DNA of 64,000 nucleotides from positions 248,001 to 312,000 of the forward strand of contig NZ_PJZH01000003.1 in the NCBI RefSeq assembly GCF_002858715.1, given 5' to 3'. Below the pieces are notes generated by a model. That model worked only from the letters and a program-made list of their open reading frames with translations. It ran no database searches and was not told where the DNA came from. Shown in pieces: positions 30,070 through 42,886 of the stretch. The translations under genes were made by a program, and so were the position numbers. The stretch is from Chimaeribacter coloradensis. Its GTDB lineage: Bacteria; Pseudomonadota; Gammaproteobacteria; Enterobacterales; Enterobacteriaceae. The stretch's first letter is position 1; each line of letters opens with the position of its first letter.

Positions 30070-30353
30070 TACTCTCTTTCAGCAACCCACGCCGCCACCC
30101 GGAGAAGAGAAGATGACACGCCTGCTGACCAGCCAGTTTTACCGGCGCTATTTCACGGCCGTCTCACCACAAGGGGAGTGGCTCGCCTGGATACCCTGCC
30201 AGCACCGCATCACGCTGCTGGAGCAGCTGATGCAGTGGCAGACCCCCACTATGACCGACGAGCAGTACCACTCCCACACCTGAAGCGCCGGTCACCGCTT
30301 TCTGAGTAATGGTGCGTTTCACCAGCCAGCCGGGTCCTCCGCTGGCTTTTTTA
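30070..30353 (+). ncRNA. sgrS: SgrS, dual-function regulatory RNA
   Basis: SgrS pairs through Hfq with ptsG and other sugar-transporter mRNAs to stop glucose uptake under sugar-phosphate stress, and also encodes SgrT. The pairing core CTGAGTAATGGTG (30302-30314) differs from E. coli (CTGAGTATTGGTG) by one base. It is followed by a small hairpin ggtg-cgttt-cacc and a Rho-independent terminator with stem agccagc / gctggct (30324-30347) and a T run that serves as the Hfq site. The 5' end is not visible directly; about 30070 is a guess based on a weak -10 (TATTAC, 30059-30064). The RNA would be about 280 nt, longer than the 227 nt of E. coli. Confidence 0.88.
30113..30283 (+). CDS. sgrT: Glucose-uptake inhibitor SgrT, encoded within SgrS
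   Basis: SgrT is a small peptide that inhibits the glucose permease EIICB(Glc) independently of the RNA pairing. The 56-residue frame starts at an ATG with ribosome-binding site GGAGAAGAGAAG. The core QFYRRYFTAVS, WLAW and HRITLLEQLMQW aligns with the 43-residue E. coli peptide (QFYQHYFTATA, WLRW, RLTMLEGLMQW). Four extra residues are at the N-terminus (TRLLTS before QFY) and a longer tail (TPTMTDEQYHSHT) at the C-terminus. The stop codon lies about 18 bases before the RNA pairing region. Confidence 0.9.
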   Translation: MTRLLTSQFYRRYFTAVSPQGEWLAWIPCQHRITLLEQLMQWQTPTMTDEQYHSHT

Positions 30354-30479
30354 TTGCCGTTAACTGAACCAAAAAAGCGTGGGATTGCAGGTTTTTGCTG
30401 CTGTATCCGCGGCAAAAGCCGTCTACACTCCACGTTTCACCGGGTTAAACACCGCTTTTCTTTGCAGGGATAAATACTT

Positions 30480-31673
30480 ATGGCCAACCGCTCTCTGGCG
30501 CAGCGCGTCGGCGCGTTCCGCCGGCTCAATCCTGTTTTTGTCGCTTTCCTCGCCGTGACCTTCCTGAGCGGGATTGCCGGTGCCCTGCAGGCACCGACGC
30601 TAAGCCTGTTCCTGACCACCGAGGTCAAGGCCAGCCCGCTGTGGGTCGGGCTGTTTTACACCATCAATGCCGTGGCCGGGATTGCGGTGAGTTTTCTGCT
30701 GGCGAAACGCTCCGACCACAGCGGCAACCGGCGCAGCCTGATCCTGGTCTGCCTGCTGATGGCGGTGGGCAACTGCCTGCTGTTCGCCTTTAACCGCCAC
30801 TACCTGACGCTGATCACCGGCGGGGTGCTGCTGGCGGCAGTTGCCAACGCCGCGATGCCGCAGCTGTTTGCGCTGGCGCGCGAATATGCCGACAACTCCG
30901 CCCGTGAAGTGGTGATGTTCAGCTCAATGATGCGTGCGCAGCTCTCGCTGGCGTGGGTCATCGGGCCGCCGCTCTCCTTTACCGTGGCGCTGAACTACGG
31001 CTTCACGTGGATGTTCAGCCTGGCGGCGGTGTTTTTCCTGGTCAGCGCTTTCGTGGTGTGGTGGGTGCTGCCGTCGGTGCCGCGCGCGGCGCAGCCGGTC
31101 GATCAGGTGGTGGTCTCCACCAAAGCCTGGAACGACGTGAATGTGCGCACGCTGTTTTTCGCCTCGCTGCTGATGTGGACGGCCAACACCATGTACATCA
31201 TCGATATGCCGCTCTATATCAGCCACGATCTCGGGCTGCCTGACCGGCTGGCCGGGCTGCTGATGGGCACCGCGGCGGGGCTGGAGATCCCGGCGATGCT
31301 GCTGGCGGGCTACTACGTCAAACGTATCGGCAAGCGGAAAATGATGATTGGCGCGGTGATGGCCGGGGTGCTGTTCTATGGCGGGCTGGTGCTGTTTCAG
31401 GGCAAAACCGCGCTGCTGCTGTTGCAGCTGTTCAACGCGATTTTTATCGGCATTGTCGCCGGGATCGGGATGCTCTATTTCCAGGATCTGATGCCGGGGC
31501 GGCCCGGCTCCGCCACCACGCTGTTCACCAACAGCATCTCCACCGGGGTGATTGTCGCCGGGGTGGTGCAGGGGCTGGTGGCCGAGCACATCAGCCACTA
31601 TGCGGTCTACTGCGTGGCCGCCGCGCTGATGCTGGTGGCGCTGCTGCTGACCTGCCGGGTGCGGGATGTGTAG
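30480..31673 (+). CDS. setA: Sugar efflux transporter SetA
   Basis: SetA is a 12-segment major facilitator that exports glucosides and lactose and helps cells recover from sugar-phosphate stress. The product has 397 residues and matches SetA better than SetB: GIAGALQAPTLSLFLTTEV, LFAFNRHYLTLITGGVLLA, ALAREYADNSAREVVMFSS, SLAWVIGPPLSF and IGMLYFQDLMPGRPGSATT. Position after sgrRST agrees with E. coli, where setA lies downstream of sgrS and can be co-transcribed; here the SgrS terminator and 126 bases separate them. The region before it has a possible -10 (TACACT near 30424). It ends at a strong bidirectional terminator. Confidence 0.95.
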   Translation: MANRSLAQRVGAFRRLNPVFVAFLAVTFLSGIAGALQAPTLSLFLTTEVKASPLWVGLFYTINAVAGIAVSFLLAKRSDHSGNRRSLILVCLLMAVGNCLLFAFNRHYLTLITGGVLLAAVANAAMPQLFALAREYADNSAREVVMFSSMMRAQLSLAWVIGPPLSFTVALNYGFTWMFSLAAVFFLVSAFVVWWVLPSVPRAAQPVDQVVVSTKAWNDVNVRTLFFASLLMWTANTMYIIDMPLYISHDLGLPDRLAGLLMGTAAGLEIPAMLLAGYYVKRIGKRKMMIGAVMAGVLFYGGLVLFQGKTALLLLQLFNAIFIGIVAGIGMLYFQDLMPGRPGSATTLFTNSISTGVIVAGVVQGLVAEHISHYAVYCVAAALMLVALLLTCRVRDV

Positions 31674-31683
31674 GATACCGTGA

Positions 31684-31717
31684 TAAAAAAAGCCCGCCGG
31701 GAGAGGCGGGCTTTTTT
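31684..31717. terminator. Bidirectional terminator between setA and leuD
   Basis: Perfect 8-bp stem agcccgcc / ggcgggct with loop gggaga, preceded by a run of A and followed by six T. It ends setA on the plus strand and leuABCD on the minus strand. Confidence 0.92.
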
Positions 31718-31728
31718 ATGGGCGGCAA

Positions 31729-32331
31729 TCAGCGCATAAAGGCGGGTTGCTTCGCTTCGTACCGGCTGATGTCGGCGTCGTGTTGCAGCGTCAGGCCGAT
31801 GCTGTCCAGCCCGTTGATCATGCAGTGGCGGCGGAAGCTGTCGATCTCAAACGGGTAGCGGTGGTCACCGGCAATCACCTGCTGCTGCTCCAGATCCACT
31901 GTGAAGGTGATGCCTTCGTGGCTTTCCACCAGTTGGAACAGCGTATCCACATCCGCTTCGCTCAGCGTCACCGGCAGCAACTGGTTGTTGAACGAGTTAC
32001 CGTAGAAAATGTCGGCAAAGCTCGGCGCGATGATCACTTTGAACCCGTAATCCGTCAGCGCCCACGGGGCATGTTCACGCGAGGAGCCGCAGCCGAAGTT
32101 TTCCCGCGCCAGCAGGATGCTGGCCCCCTGGTAACGCGGCGCGTTCAGCACAAATTCCGGGTTCGGCACCTGGCCGGCGTCGTCCAGGAAGCGCCAGTCG
32201 TTAAACAGGTGCTGGCCAAAGCCGGTGCGCGTCACTTTTTGCAGGAACTGTTTCGGGATAATGGCATCGGTGTCGACGTTGGCCGCGTCCAGCGGCGCAA
32301 CCAGACCGGTATGCTGGGTAAATTTTGCCAT
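31729..32331 (-). CDS. leuD: 3-isopropylmalate dehydratase small subunit
   Basis: LeuD forms with LeuC the isopropylmalate isomerase that converts 2- to 3-isopropylmalate in leucine synthesis. The product has 200 residues (E. coli 201). Conserved stretches are [43 protein letters not shown] (substrate-binding swivelling domain) and [18 protein letters not shown], where each is part of the aconitase small-domain fold. It is the last gene of leuLABCD, 11 nt after leuC. Confidence 0.98.
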   Translation of the reverse strand: MAKFTQHTGLVAPLDAANVDTDAIIPKQFLQKVTRTGFGQHLFNDWRFLDDAGQVPNPEFVLNAPRYQGASILLARENFGCGSSREHAPWALTDYGFKVIIAPSFADIFYGNSFNNQLLPVTLSEADVDTLFQLVESHEGITFTVDLEQQQVIAGDHRYPFEIDSFRRHCMINGLDSIGLTLQHDADISRYEAKQPAFMR

Positions 32332-32342
32332 GAAAATGCTCC

Positions 32343-36416
<4,074 letters not shown>

Positions 36417-36458
36417 GGGGTTAATCCTTGTTGTGGTCTCGTTTCGCGCCCAGCGGGT

Positions 36459-36490
36459 AAAAAAAAACCCGCGCAACGGCGCGGGTTTTA
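36459..36490 (-). terminator. Leucine operon attenuator terminator
   Basis: On the minus strand a perfect 7-bp stem cccgcgc / gcgcggg with loop cgtt is followed by nine T, 18 bases past the leuL stop codon and about 40 bases before leuA. This is the classical attenuator position. Confidence 0.92.
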
Positions 36491-36508
36491 ATCTGGGAGA
36501 GGGCTGAA

Positions 36509-36592
36509 TCAGTTCGGGATCCCGTCCACCGCCATACCGCGCAAATAAGCTGCGTGAAGTAGTAGGCTGGTTAGGCGGGTGATCATAAACAT
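36509..36592 (-). CDS. leuL: leu operon leader peptide
   Basis: A 27-codon frame ending 18 bases before the attenuator. From the ATG at 36592 the peptide begins [19 protein letters not shown]; an ATG two codons later (36586) is an alternative. It has five leucines, three of them consecutive (CTA CTA CTT), plus an earlier CTA and a TTG. CTA is a rare leucine codon in enterobacteria, as in E. coli leuL. Ribosome stalling here when leucyl-tRNA is scarce would prevent the terminator and allow leuABCD transcription. Confidence 0.9.
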   Translation of the reverse strand: MFMITRLTSLLLHAAYLRGMAVDGIPN

Positions 36593-36636
36593 AATGTGTC
36601 AGCGTCCCGTGTCTTGTGAAAAATTCGTTGTCTAAT

Positions 36637-36665
36637 TTGATACGTTATCAGGGAACCCTTGTCAA
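36637..36665 (-). promoter_or_regulatory. leuLABCD promoter
   Basis: On the minus strand a perfect -35 TTGACA (36660-36665) is followed after 17 bases by -10 TATCAA (36637-36642), about 45 bases upstream of leuL. E. coli also has TTGACA at this promoter. Confidence 0.75.
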
Positions 36666-37243
36666 CCCTGGGTCTTAAAATAGGGCAAACGGCCCGGATC
36701 CGCCCCAACAGGATAAAACACTGCACCTGAAACTGTTACTGACGGAATATGTTGCCGTTCCGCGCACCGGCCGGTGATTTGAAAAAACGCGACGGCGGAG
36801 ATTATTTGATTTTTATCATGGCGTGATTTTTTGTTTGGGGTGTTAATCCCAATTTATCGTTTTTAGTTATCTATTATTATTTGTGATGTGAGGGTTGAAC
36901 CATGCCGGAGACAATAATCCATAAATCATGATGTTAATGATGGTTTCATTGAGAGTGAATTTATTATTCAGCTTTGGTGATGTTGTCTGTTATAAGAGCA
37001 TGTGTTCATATTAGCGCGACAAATAAACAGGCATGATGGTTAATTGTGATAGTTATTTATTATTTACTGATAAATAACGAATGGTTAACCTCCCCACGCA
37101 ATGGCGCACCTGTTTAGGTCATCCGTGCTTTTCCCCTCTCATTCTTATCACCGGCCGTGTGAAAGGGGAGGCCCTGTTATTTTTCTCCGGGACATATAGC
37201 CTGACCGGCTATTACTCTGTCTGCCGGCCTACTGGAGTTAACC
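36666..37243. other. AT-rich leuL-leuO intergenic region
   Basis: No gene is visible in this roughly 580-base stretch. It is much richer in A and T than its surroundings (especially about 36780-37110), like the H-NS-silenced leuO upstream region of E. coli. It holds an AT palindrome (gttattta at 37052-37059 with taaataac at 37071-37078) and a small hairpin (atagcc / ggctat, 37196-37212) about 30 bases before the leuO ATG. No convincing leuO -35/-10 pair was found by eye. Confidence 0.6.
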
Positions 37244-38185
37244 ATGTCTGAAATTATTTCAGAGCAAGCGCAGCCGTGCGAAGAAGTGCAATTGCGTGAT
37301 TTTGATTTAAACCTGCTGACAGTCTTTGATGCGGTCATGCAGGCGCAGAATATTACCCGCGCCGCCGAAAGTCTGGGCATGTCACAACCGGCGGTCAGCA
37401 ATGCGGTGGCCCGGCTGAAAATGATGTTTAATGATGAGCTGTTTGTGCGCTATGGCCGCGGCATCCAGCCCACGGTGCGCGCCCGCCAGCTGTTCGGCCC
37501 GGTGCGCCAGGCGCTGCAACTGGTGCTGAATGAGCTGCCCGGCGCGGGCTTTGAACCGGCCACCAGCGACCGGATGCTTTCCCTCTCCATCAGCAGCCCG
37601 CTGGATATCCGCCTGGCACCTAAAATTTATAATGTGGTGGCGGAGCACGCCCCCAATGTGCAATTACGGCTCAACTCTTGCCTGGATAATAATATTGAAC
37701 ATCAATTACGTTATCAGGATGTGGAGTTTTTTATCAGTTATAAAGAGTTTGATAATAACGCCTTCTGCAGTGATGTGCTTTTCCAGGATGAGGTGGTATT
37801 AGTCTGCTCCTCTTCCCATCCGCGCACCCGCTCGCTGAATAACCGTGAGATGTATCTTAAAGAGTGCCATGCCGTGGTGAATTTCGCGCAGGTCGGGTCG
37901 TTCAGTGCCGAATTTTATTCCACTACTGAGGCGCGCCGGACGATCGTTTATCAGGCCAATGATTTAAGCAGTGCGATGAATATTGTCTCCCAGACCGAAA
38001 TGGTCACCCTGGCACCGCGCTGGCTTGCGTCTGAATATATGCAGATGCTCAATATTACGCTGCTGCCGGTAACCTGGATGGAAAATACCATGAAGTGCTA
38101 CCTGACCTGGCATAAATCAGCCGATAAAGACCGCGCCCACCAGTGGCTGCGCACGCTGCTGAACCACTGTAAATCCTCCCTGTAA
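37244..38185 (+). CDS. leuO: LysR-type transcriptional regulator LeuO
   Basis: LeuO is a LysR-family global regulator that counteracts H-NS silencing. The product has 313 residues (E. coli 314). The N-terminal helix-turn-helix region contains DLNLLTVFDAVMQAQNITRAA cut at AESLGMSQPAVSNAVARLK and ELFVRYGRGIQPTVRA, nearly identical to E. coli. The C-terminal effector domain (from about residue 95) is much more diverged. The ATG has ribosome-binding site GGAG. Codon use is more AT-rich than the neighbours. Its last codons start a 9-bp tandem repeat, so three in-frame stop codons follow one another. Confidence 0.95.
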   Translation: MSEIISEQAQPCEEVQLRDFDLNLLTVFDAVMQAQNITRAAESLGMSQPAVSNAVARLKMMFNDELFVRYGRGIQPTVRARQLFGPVRQALQLVLNELPGAGFEPATSDRMLSLSISSPLDIRLAPKIYNVVAEHAPNVQLRLNSCLDNNIEHQLRYQDVEFFISYKEFDNNAFCSDVLFQDEVVLVCSSSHPRTRSLNNREMYLKECHAVVNFAQVGSFSAEFYSTTEARRTIVYQANDLSSAMNIVSQTEMVTLAPRWLASEYMQMLNITLLPVTWMENTMKCYLTWHKSADKDRAHQWLRTLLNHCKSSL

Positions 38186-38210
38186 TCCCTGTAATCCCTG
38201 TAATCCCTGT
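38177..38210. repeat. 9-bp tandem repeat over the leuO stop codon
   Basis: Unit tccctgtaa is repeated three times plus a partial fourth copy (tccctgt). Because the unit is a multiple of three, each copy places TAA in the leuO frame (38183, 38192, 38201). Confidence 0.9.
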
Positions 38211-38215
38211 CTCCC

Positions 38216-38240
38216 GGGCCGCGCCGCGGCCCGCTTTCAC
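38216..38240 (+). terminator. Candidate leuO terminator
   Basis: Stem gggccgc / gcggccc with loop gcc, followed by gctttcac. It begins 31 bases past the leuO stop codon. The T run is short, so termination may be incomplete. Confidence 0.45.
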
Positions 38241-38743
38241 ACGCTTAATAAGCCATTGATGCTGGGTGCTGGGCACCACGCAAACGATTATCCTGTGGTG
38301 TGCGGCCGCATTTTTCTCTCCTGGTGCGGCTTTCCGGCGCTTCACCGCGAAGGGGCAGCCAAAAAAACGCGGCGCGCCCCGGCCGGCAGGGGCGATTATG
38401 CAACATGGTGCAGGCTGCACCATCACGGGGCCAGCGTAATGTGCAACCGGCGGTTATTTTCCTGCACCATTTACTTCTGCATTTATTCCCCGCCGCACTA
38501 TATTTTCTGAACCTGACGGCGCTTCTCCAGTGAATAATCTCTTTCCATCACCTATTAACAGGGCGCAATTAATTGACCAGCCGCGCCGCAGCTTTTTTGC
38601 CGTTTGCCTGACCTAAATTCAGGCGTTAAGGTACATCGTTATATCCAACCAATAATAATAGCCGGGCAGTGCCCTATACCCACAGAATGGCGGGGAAGGA
38701 GTCTCCCCATTCAGTAATGAAAACAGAAGCCTGGAGGCGAATC
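38241..38743. other. leuO-ilvI intergenic region
   Basis: About 500 bases with no convincing gene; short open frames lack ribosome-binding sites and family likeness. In E. coli this long region carries the Lrp sites that activate ilvIH. A perfect inverted repeat gcctga / tcaggc with a 7-base AT-rich spacer lies at 38606-38624, about 120 bases upstream of ilvI. A clear ribosome-binding site (TGGAGG) precedes ilvI. No promoter could be assigned with confidence. Confidence 0.5.
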
Positions 38744-40462
38744 ATGGAGATGTTGTCAGGAGCCGAGATGGTAGTCCGGTCGTTAATCGATCAGGGTGTC
38801 AAGCATGTGTTTGGTTACCCCGGCGGGGCGGTGCTTGATATCTACGATGCGTTGCACACCGTGGGCGGGATCGATCATATTCTGGTGCGCCATGAGCAGG
38901 GCGCCGTGCATATGGCGGATGGCTACGCCCGCGCCACCGGGGAGGTCGGCGTGGTGCTGGTGACTTCCGGCCCCGGTGCCACCAATGCCATTACCGGCAT
39001 TGCCACCGCCTACATGGACTCTATTCCGATGGTGGTGCTCTCCGGGCAGGTGCCCAGCTCGCTTATCGGCTATGACGCCTTCCAGGAGTGCGACATGGTG
39101 GGGATCTCGCGCCCGGTGGTGAAGCACAGCTTCCTGGTGAAACGCGCGGAAGACATCCCGACTATCCTGAAAAAAGCCTTTTACCTAGCCTCTACCGGCC
39201 GCCCCGGCCCGGTGGTGATCGATCTGCCGAAAGATGTGGTGAACCCGGCGGTGAAACTGCCCTACGCCTACCCGGAACAGATCGCCATGCGCTCCTATAA
39301 CCCGACGGTACAGGGGCACCGCGGCCAGATTAAGCGCGGCTTGCAAACGCTGCTGGCGGCGAAAAAACCGGTGCTGTATGTGGGCGGAGGGGCGATCACG
39401 GCCGGCTGCCATGCCGAGCTGGTGCAGCTGGCCGAGGCGCTGAACCTGCCGGTGACCAGCTCACTGATGGGGCTGGGCGCGTTTCCCGGCTCGCACCGCC
39501 AGAGCCTGGGGATGCTCGGGATGCACGGCACCTATGAAGCCAATATGGTGATGCACAACACCGACCTGATTTTCGCCGTCGGCGCGCGCTTTGATGACCG
39601 CACCACCAATAACCTGATGAAGTATTGCCCGAATGCCACGGTGCTGCACATCGACATCGACCCGACCTCAATCTCCAAAACCGTTAACGCCGATATTCCG
39701 ATCGTCGGTGACGCGCGCCAGGTGCTGACCCAGATGCTGGAGCTGCTGGCGCAAGGCAGCGACGGGCAGGATCAGGCGGCACTGAGCGGCTGGTGGCAGG
39801 AGATTGAACAGTGGCGCGCCCGCCATTGCCTGGCCTATGAGAAAGCCGGTAACACCATCAAGCCGCAGGCGGTGATCGAGACCCTCTACCGGCTGACCAA
39901 CGGCGACGCTTACGTCACGTCTGACGTCGGCCAGCACCAGATGTTCGCTGCGCTTTACTACAAATATGACAAACCGCGCCGCTGGATTAACTCCGGTGGC
40001 CTCGGCACCATGGGCTTCGGCCTGCCGGCCGCGCTGGGGGTAAAACTCGCTCTGCCGGAGGAGACCGTGGTCTGCGTCACCGGTGACGGCAGCATCCAGA
40101 TGAACATTCAGGAGCTTTCCACCGCGCTGCAATATGGCCTGCCAGTGGTGGTGGTGAACCTCAACAACCGCTATCTGGGCATGGTGAAGCAGTGGCAGGA
40201 CATGATCTATTCCGGCCGCCACTCCCAGTCCTATATGGAGTCCCTGCCGGACTTCGTGAAACTGGCGGAGGCGTATGGGCATGTCGGTATCGCCATCCGT
40301 ACGCCGGACGAGCTGGAAAGCAAACTGGCGGAGGCGCTGGCGCAGAAAAACCGCCTGGTGTTTGTGGATATCACCACCGACGAGACGGAGCACGTCTACC
40401 CGATGCAGATCCGCGGGGGTGGGATGGATGAAATGTGGTTAAGCAAAACGGAGAGGACCTGA
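38744..40462 (+). CDS. ilvI: Acetolactate synthase III large subunit
   Basis: IlvI is the catalytic subunit of valine-sensitive acetohydroxyacid synthase III, which makes acetolactate or acetohydroxybutyrate for valine, leucine and isoleucine. The product has 572 residues from the ATG at 38744 (E. coli 574), with ribosome-binding site GGAGG. Features are [14 protein letters not shown], the catalytic glutamate in [32 protein letters not shown], and the TPP-binding [19 protein letters not shown] ending at [14 protein letters not shown]. The C-terminus [16 protein letters not shown] is identical to E. coli. It is two bases from ilvH. Confidence 0.98.
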   Translation: MEMLSGAEMVVRSLIDQGVKHVFGYPGGAVLDIYDALHTVGGIDHILVRHEQGAVHMADGYARATGEVGVVLVTSGPGATNAITGIATAYMDSIPMVVLSGQVPSSLIGYDAFQECDMVGISRPVVKHSFLVKRAEDIPTILKKAFYLASTGRPGPVVIDLPKDVVNPAVKLPYAYPEQIAMRSYNPTVQGHRGQIKRGLQTLLAAKKPVLYVGGGAITAGCHAELVQLAEALNLPVTSSLMGLGAFPGSHRQSLGMLGMHGTYEANMVMHNTDLIFAVGARFDDRTTNNLMKYCPNATVLHIDIDPTSISKTVNADIPIVGDARQVLTQMLELLAQGSDGQDQAALSGWWQEIEQWRARHCLAYEKAGNTIKPQAVIETLYRLTNGDAYVTSDVGQHQMFAALYYKYDKPRRWINSGGLGTMGFGLPAALGVKLALPEETVVCVTGDGSIQMNIQELSTALQYGLPVVVVNLNNRYLGMVKQWQDMIYSGRHSQSYMESLPDFVKLAEAYGHVGIAIRTPDELESKLAEALAQKNRLVFVDITTDETEHVYPMQIRGGGMDEMWLSKTERT

Positions 40463-40464
40463 TC

Positions 40465-40956
40465 ATGCGCCGGATTTTATCGGTATTACTGGAAAACGAA
40501 TCGGGCGCCCTGTCCCGCGTGGTCGGCCTGTTCTCCCAGCGCGGCTACAACATCGAAAGCCTGACGGTCGCCCCGACGGATGACCCGACGCTCTCCCGCA
40601 TGACCATCCAGACGGTGGGGGATGAGAAGGTAATCGAGCAGATCGAAAAGCAGCTGCACAAGCTGGTGGATGTGCTGCGCGTCACCGAGCTGGCCCAGGG
40701 CGCACACGTCGAGCGTGAGATTATGCTGGTGAAAGTGCAGGCCAGCGGCTACGGGCGGGAAGAGGTCAAACGCTGCGCGGACATTTTCCGCGGCCAGATC
40801 GTCGACGTCACGGCAACGCTTTACACCGTTCAGCTCGCCGGAACCAGCGACAAGCTTGATGCATTTTTAAGCGCCGTGCGCGATGTGGCGGAGATCGTTG
40901 AGGTCGCCCGCTCCGGCGTGGTCGGCGTTTCGCGCGGTGATAAGATCATGCGCTAA
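40465..40956 (+). CDS. ilvH: Acetolactate synthase III small (regulatory) subunit
   Basis: IlvH activates IlvI and makes it sensitive to valine. The product has 163 residues, the same as E. coli. The N-terminal ACT domain is [20 protein letters not shown] with [16 protein letters not shown], where valine binds; the C-terminal half ([39 protein letters not shown]) is also highly conserved. It begins two bases after the ilvI stop codon and ends before a strong terminator. Confidence 0.98.
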   Translation: MRRILSVLLENESGALSRVVGLFSQRGYNIESLTVAPTDDPTLSRMTIQTVGDEKVIEQIEKQLHKLVDVLRVTELAQGAHVEREIMLVKVQASGYGREEVKRCADIFRGQIVDVTATLYTVQLAGTSDKLDAFLSAVRDVAEIVEVARSGVVGVSRGDKIMR

Positions 40957-40985
40957 ACGCGTAAAATAACAGGCTTAATTAGGCG

Positions 40986-41021
40986 AAGGGGCCGGGCAGA
41001 ATATGTCCGGCCCCTTTTTTT
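40986..41021 (+). terminator. ilvIH terminator
   Basis: A 10-bp stem aaggggccgg / ccggcccctt with an 11-base loop, followed by seven T. It starts 30 bases after ilvH. Confidence 0.92.
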
Positions 41022-41217
41022 GCGCGCGCGCTGATACCTTTCGGCAAAACACCTTGCTCCACCCCGGCGATTGGGGTTAGATAAATACAGGTTATTTATC
41101 CCGGCGGCCCCATTCACCTGCTTATAACAAGACGCATCCGGGAAATATTGGCTGTGCGCCCCTGCTGTGACCCGACAAGGCGGGGCGGAATATCACTTCA
41201 AGCAATGAGAGGACGTC

Positions 41218-42222
41218 GTGAAACTGGATGAAATCGCGCGGTTAGCCGGTGTTTCGCGTACCACGGCCAGTTATGTCATTAATGGCAAAGCGAAGCAGTA
41301 CCGTGTCAGCGATAAAACCGTTGAAAAAGTCATGACGGTCGTCAGGCAGCACAATTACCACCCCAATGCTGTGGCGGCCGGGTTACGCGCCGGCCGGACG
41401 CGCTCCATCGGGCTGGTGATCCCCGATCTGGAGAACACCAGCTACACCCGGATTGCCAACTACCTGGAACGCCAGGCGCGCCAGCGCGGCTATCAGCTGC
41501 TGATCGCCTGTTCGGAAGATCAGCCGGACAACGAAATGCGCTGTGTGGAGCACCTGTTGCAGCGGCAGGTGGATGCGATCATCGTCTCGACTTCCCTGCC
41601 GCCGGAGCACCCGTTCTACCAGCGCTGGGCCAACGATCCCTTCCCGATCATCGCGCTGGACCGTGCGCTGGACCGTGAGAATTTTGTCAGCGTGGTGGGG
41701 GCCGATAAAGAAGATGCCGTAATGCTGGCCACGGCGCTGCGCAGCTTTCCGGCTGAATCGATCCTCTACCTGGGGGCGCTGCCGGAGCTGTCCGTGAGTT
41801 TCCTGCGTGAGCAGGGGTTCCGCGAGGCCTGGGCTGACGATGCACGGACGGTCGACTATCTCTACGCCAACAGCTTTGAGCGCGCTGCCGCCGGTGAGCT
41901 GTTCCGCACCTGGCTCAAAACCAACCCGATGCCGCAGGCGCTGTTCACGACTTCATTCCCGCTGTTGCAGGGGGTAATGGATGTGGCGCTGGCGCAGCAG
42001 GGGCAGCTACCGACCGACCTGACCATCGCGACCTTTGGCGATAATGAGCTGCTCGACTTCCTGCAATGCCCGGTGCTGGCCGTGGCACAGCGCCACCGTG
42101 ACGTAGCGGAGCGGGTACTGGAACTGGTGCTCGCCAGCCTGGATGAGCCGCAAAAACCCAAACCGGGGCTGACGCGCATCCGCCGTAATCTTTATCGCCG
42201 TGGCGCGTTAAACCGTAAATAA
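41218..42222 (+). CDS. cra: Catabolite repressor/activator Cra (FruR)
   Basis: Cra is a LacI-family regulator that controls glycolysis, gluconeogenesis and the fru operon in response to fructose 1-phosphate. The product has 334 residues, the same as E. coli, and starts at GTG as there, with ribosome-binding site GAGG. The N-terminal helix-turn-helix is [19 protein letters not shown] with [11 protein letters not shown] and the hinge [20 protein letters not shown]; the sugar-binding domain holds [12 protein letters not shown] and [13 protein letters not shown]. The ilvH-cra-mraZ order is that of E. coli. Confidence 0.98.
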   Translation: MKLDEIARLAGVSRTTASYVINGKAKQYRVSDKTVEKVMTVVRQHNYHPNAVAAGLRAGRTRSIGLVIPDLENTSYTRIANYLERQARQRGYQLLIACSEDQPDNEMRCVEHLLQRQVDAIIVSTSLPPEHPFYQRWANDPFPIIALDRALDRENFVSVVGADKEDAVMLATALRSFPAESILYLGALPELSVSFLREQGFREAWADDARTVDYLYANSFERAAAGELFRTWLKTNPMPQALFTTSFPLLQGVMDVALAQQGQLPTDLTIATFGDNELLDFLQCPVLAVAQRHRDVAERVLELVLASLDEPQKPKPGLTRIRRNLYRRGALNRK

Positions 42223-42227
42223 AAAGC

Positions 42228-42253
42228 CGGTGCAACCCTGTTGCACCGCAATT
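42228..42253 (+). terminator. cra terminator
   Basis: Perfect 8-bp stem cggtgcaa / ttgcaccg with loop ccctg, followed by the AT-rich caatta. It begins 6 bases after the cra stop codon. Confidence 0.6.
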
Positions 42254-42848
42254 ATTTCCGTCCTGTAGACCGGGCTATTTGCATTCTTTACAGTTTTTTA
42301 CGTGCAATTAAGCGCAGCGGCTGAATGACGAAAGAAAGCGGAAATAATTTATGTAAGAAATTAATTCAATACGGTGAGCAGCCAATTAAGATGAATCTTA
42401 ATAATAACGCAGGAAATATAATTGATCCGGGCCTAATAATTTCTGAGCATTATTTACGGCTTTTTGTCAGCTGCGAATAAAGTCTGCAGGAAATAAGCGC
42501 GGAAAGATGGCCGTAATTTAAGCTATCCCCTTTCTCATCAGCACGTTATCTGCTGCCGGGGGCGCAAACCCGCCGTAACCAACGCCGCTGCGCTCCCCGT
42601 CTGTTAACCTTTTAAGCCGCCATGCCTGCCGTCAAAAGCCGGATAAAAATGAGAGATTGATAACAGAAGAATATAAGAAGCTATTTATTGTCCAATTTGC
42701 CTCTTTTTTAATCTATTGCAGCAGGGTAAGAAAATTTTCCTCAGCTAATCATAACGTTATTATTTATAACCTGACGAAAGGGTTGGAAGGCAGTCAATTT
42801 CGCTCTGCTAACCCCTCAGAAATATTGCGAAACCGCCTCCGCGCTGGC
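42254..42848. other. cra-mraZ intergenic region
   Basis: About 600 AT-rich bases without a supportable protein gene. A perfect 7-bp inverted repeat attaaga / tcttaat with loop tgaa is at 42385-42402. A 72-codon TTG-started frame at 42657-42875 runs into the mraZ promoter and looks spurious. The region could hold a small RNA or binding sites, but nothing recognisable was seen. Confidence 0.5.
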
Positions 42849-42878
42849 TTGACAAGGTTTTCATACCCTCCGTAAACT
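42849..42878 (+). promoter_or_regulatory. Pmra, main promoter of the division and cell wall cluster
   Basis: Perfect -35 TTGACA (42849-42854), an 18-base spacer and -10 TAAACT (42873-42878). The surrounding sequence (TTGACAAG to CCGTAAACTCCTTT) closely follows E. coli Pmra. Confidence 0.9.
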
Positions 42879-42886
42879 CCTTTAGG

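Noticed and set aside
38256-38533. Two overlapping 77-84 codon frames between leuO and ilvI
   Set aside because: They overlap each other in different frames, lack ribosome-binding sites and show no protein-like pattern; the region is better explained as the ilvIH control region.
42657-42875. A 72-codon TTG-started frame before mraZ
   Set aside because: No clear ribosome-binding site, no family resemblance, and its end runs over the -35 and -10 of Pmra.
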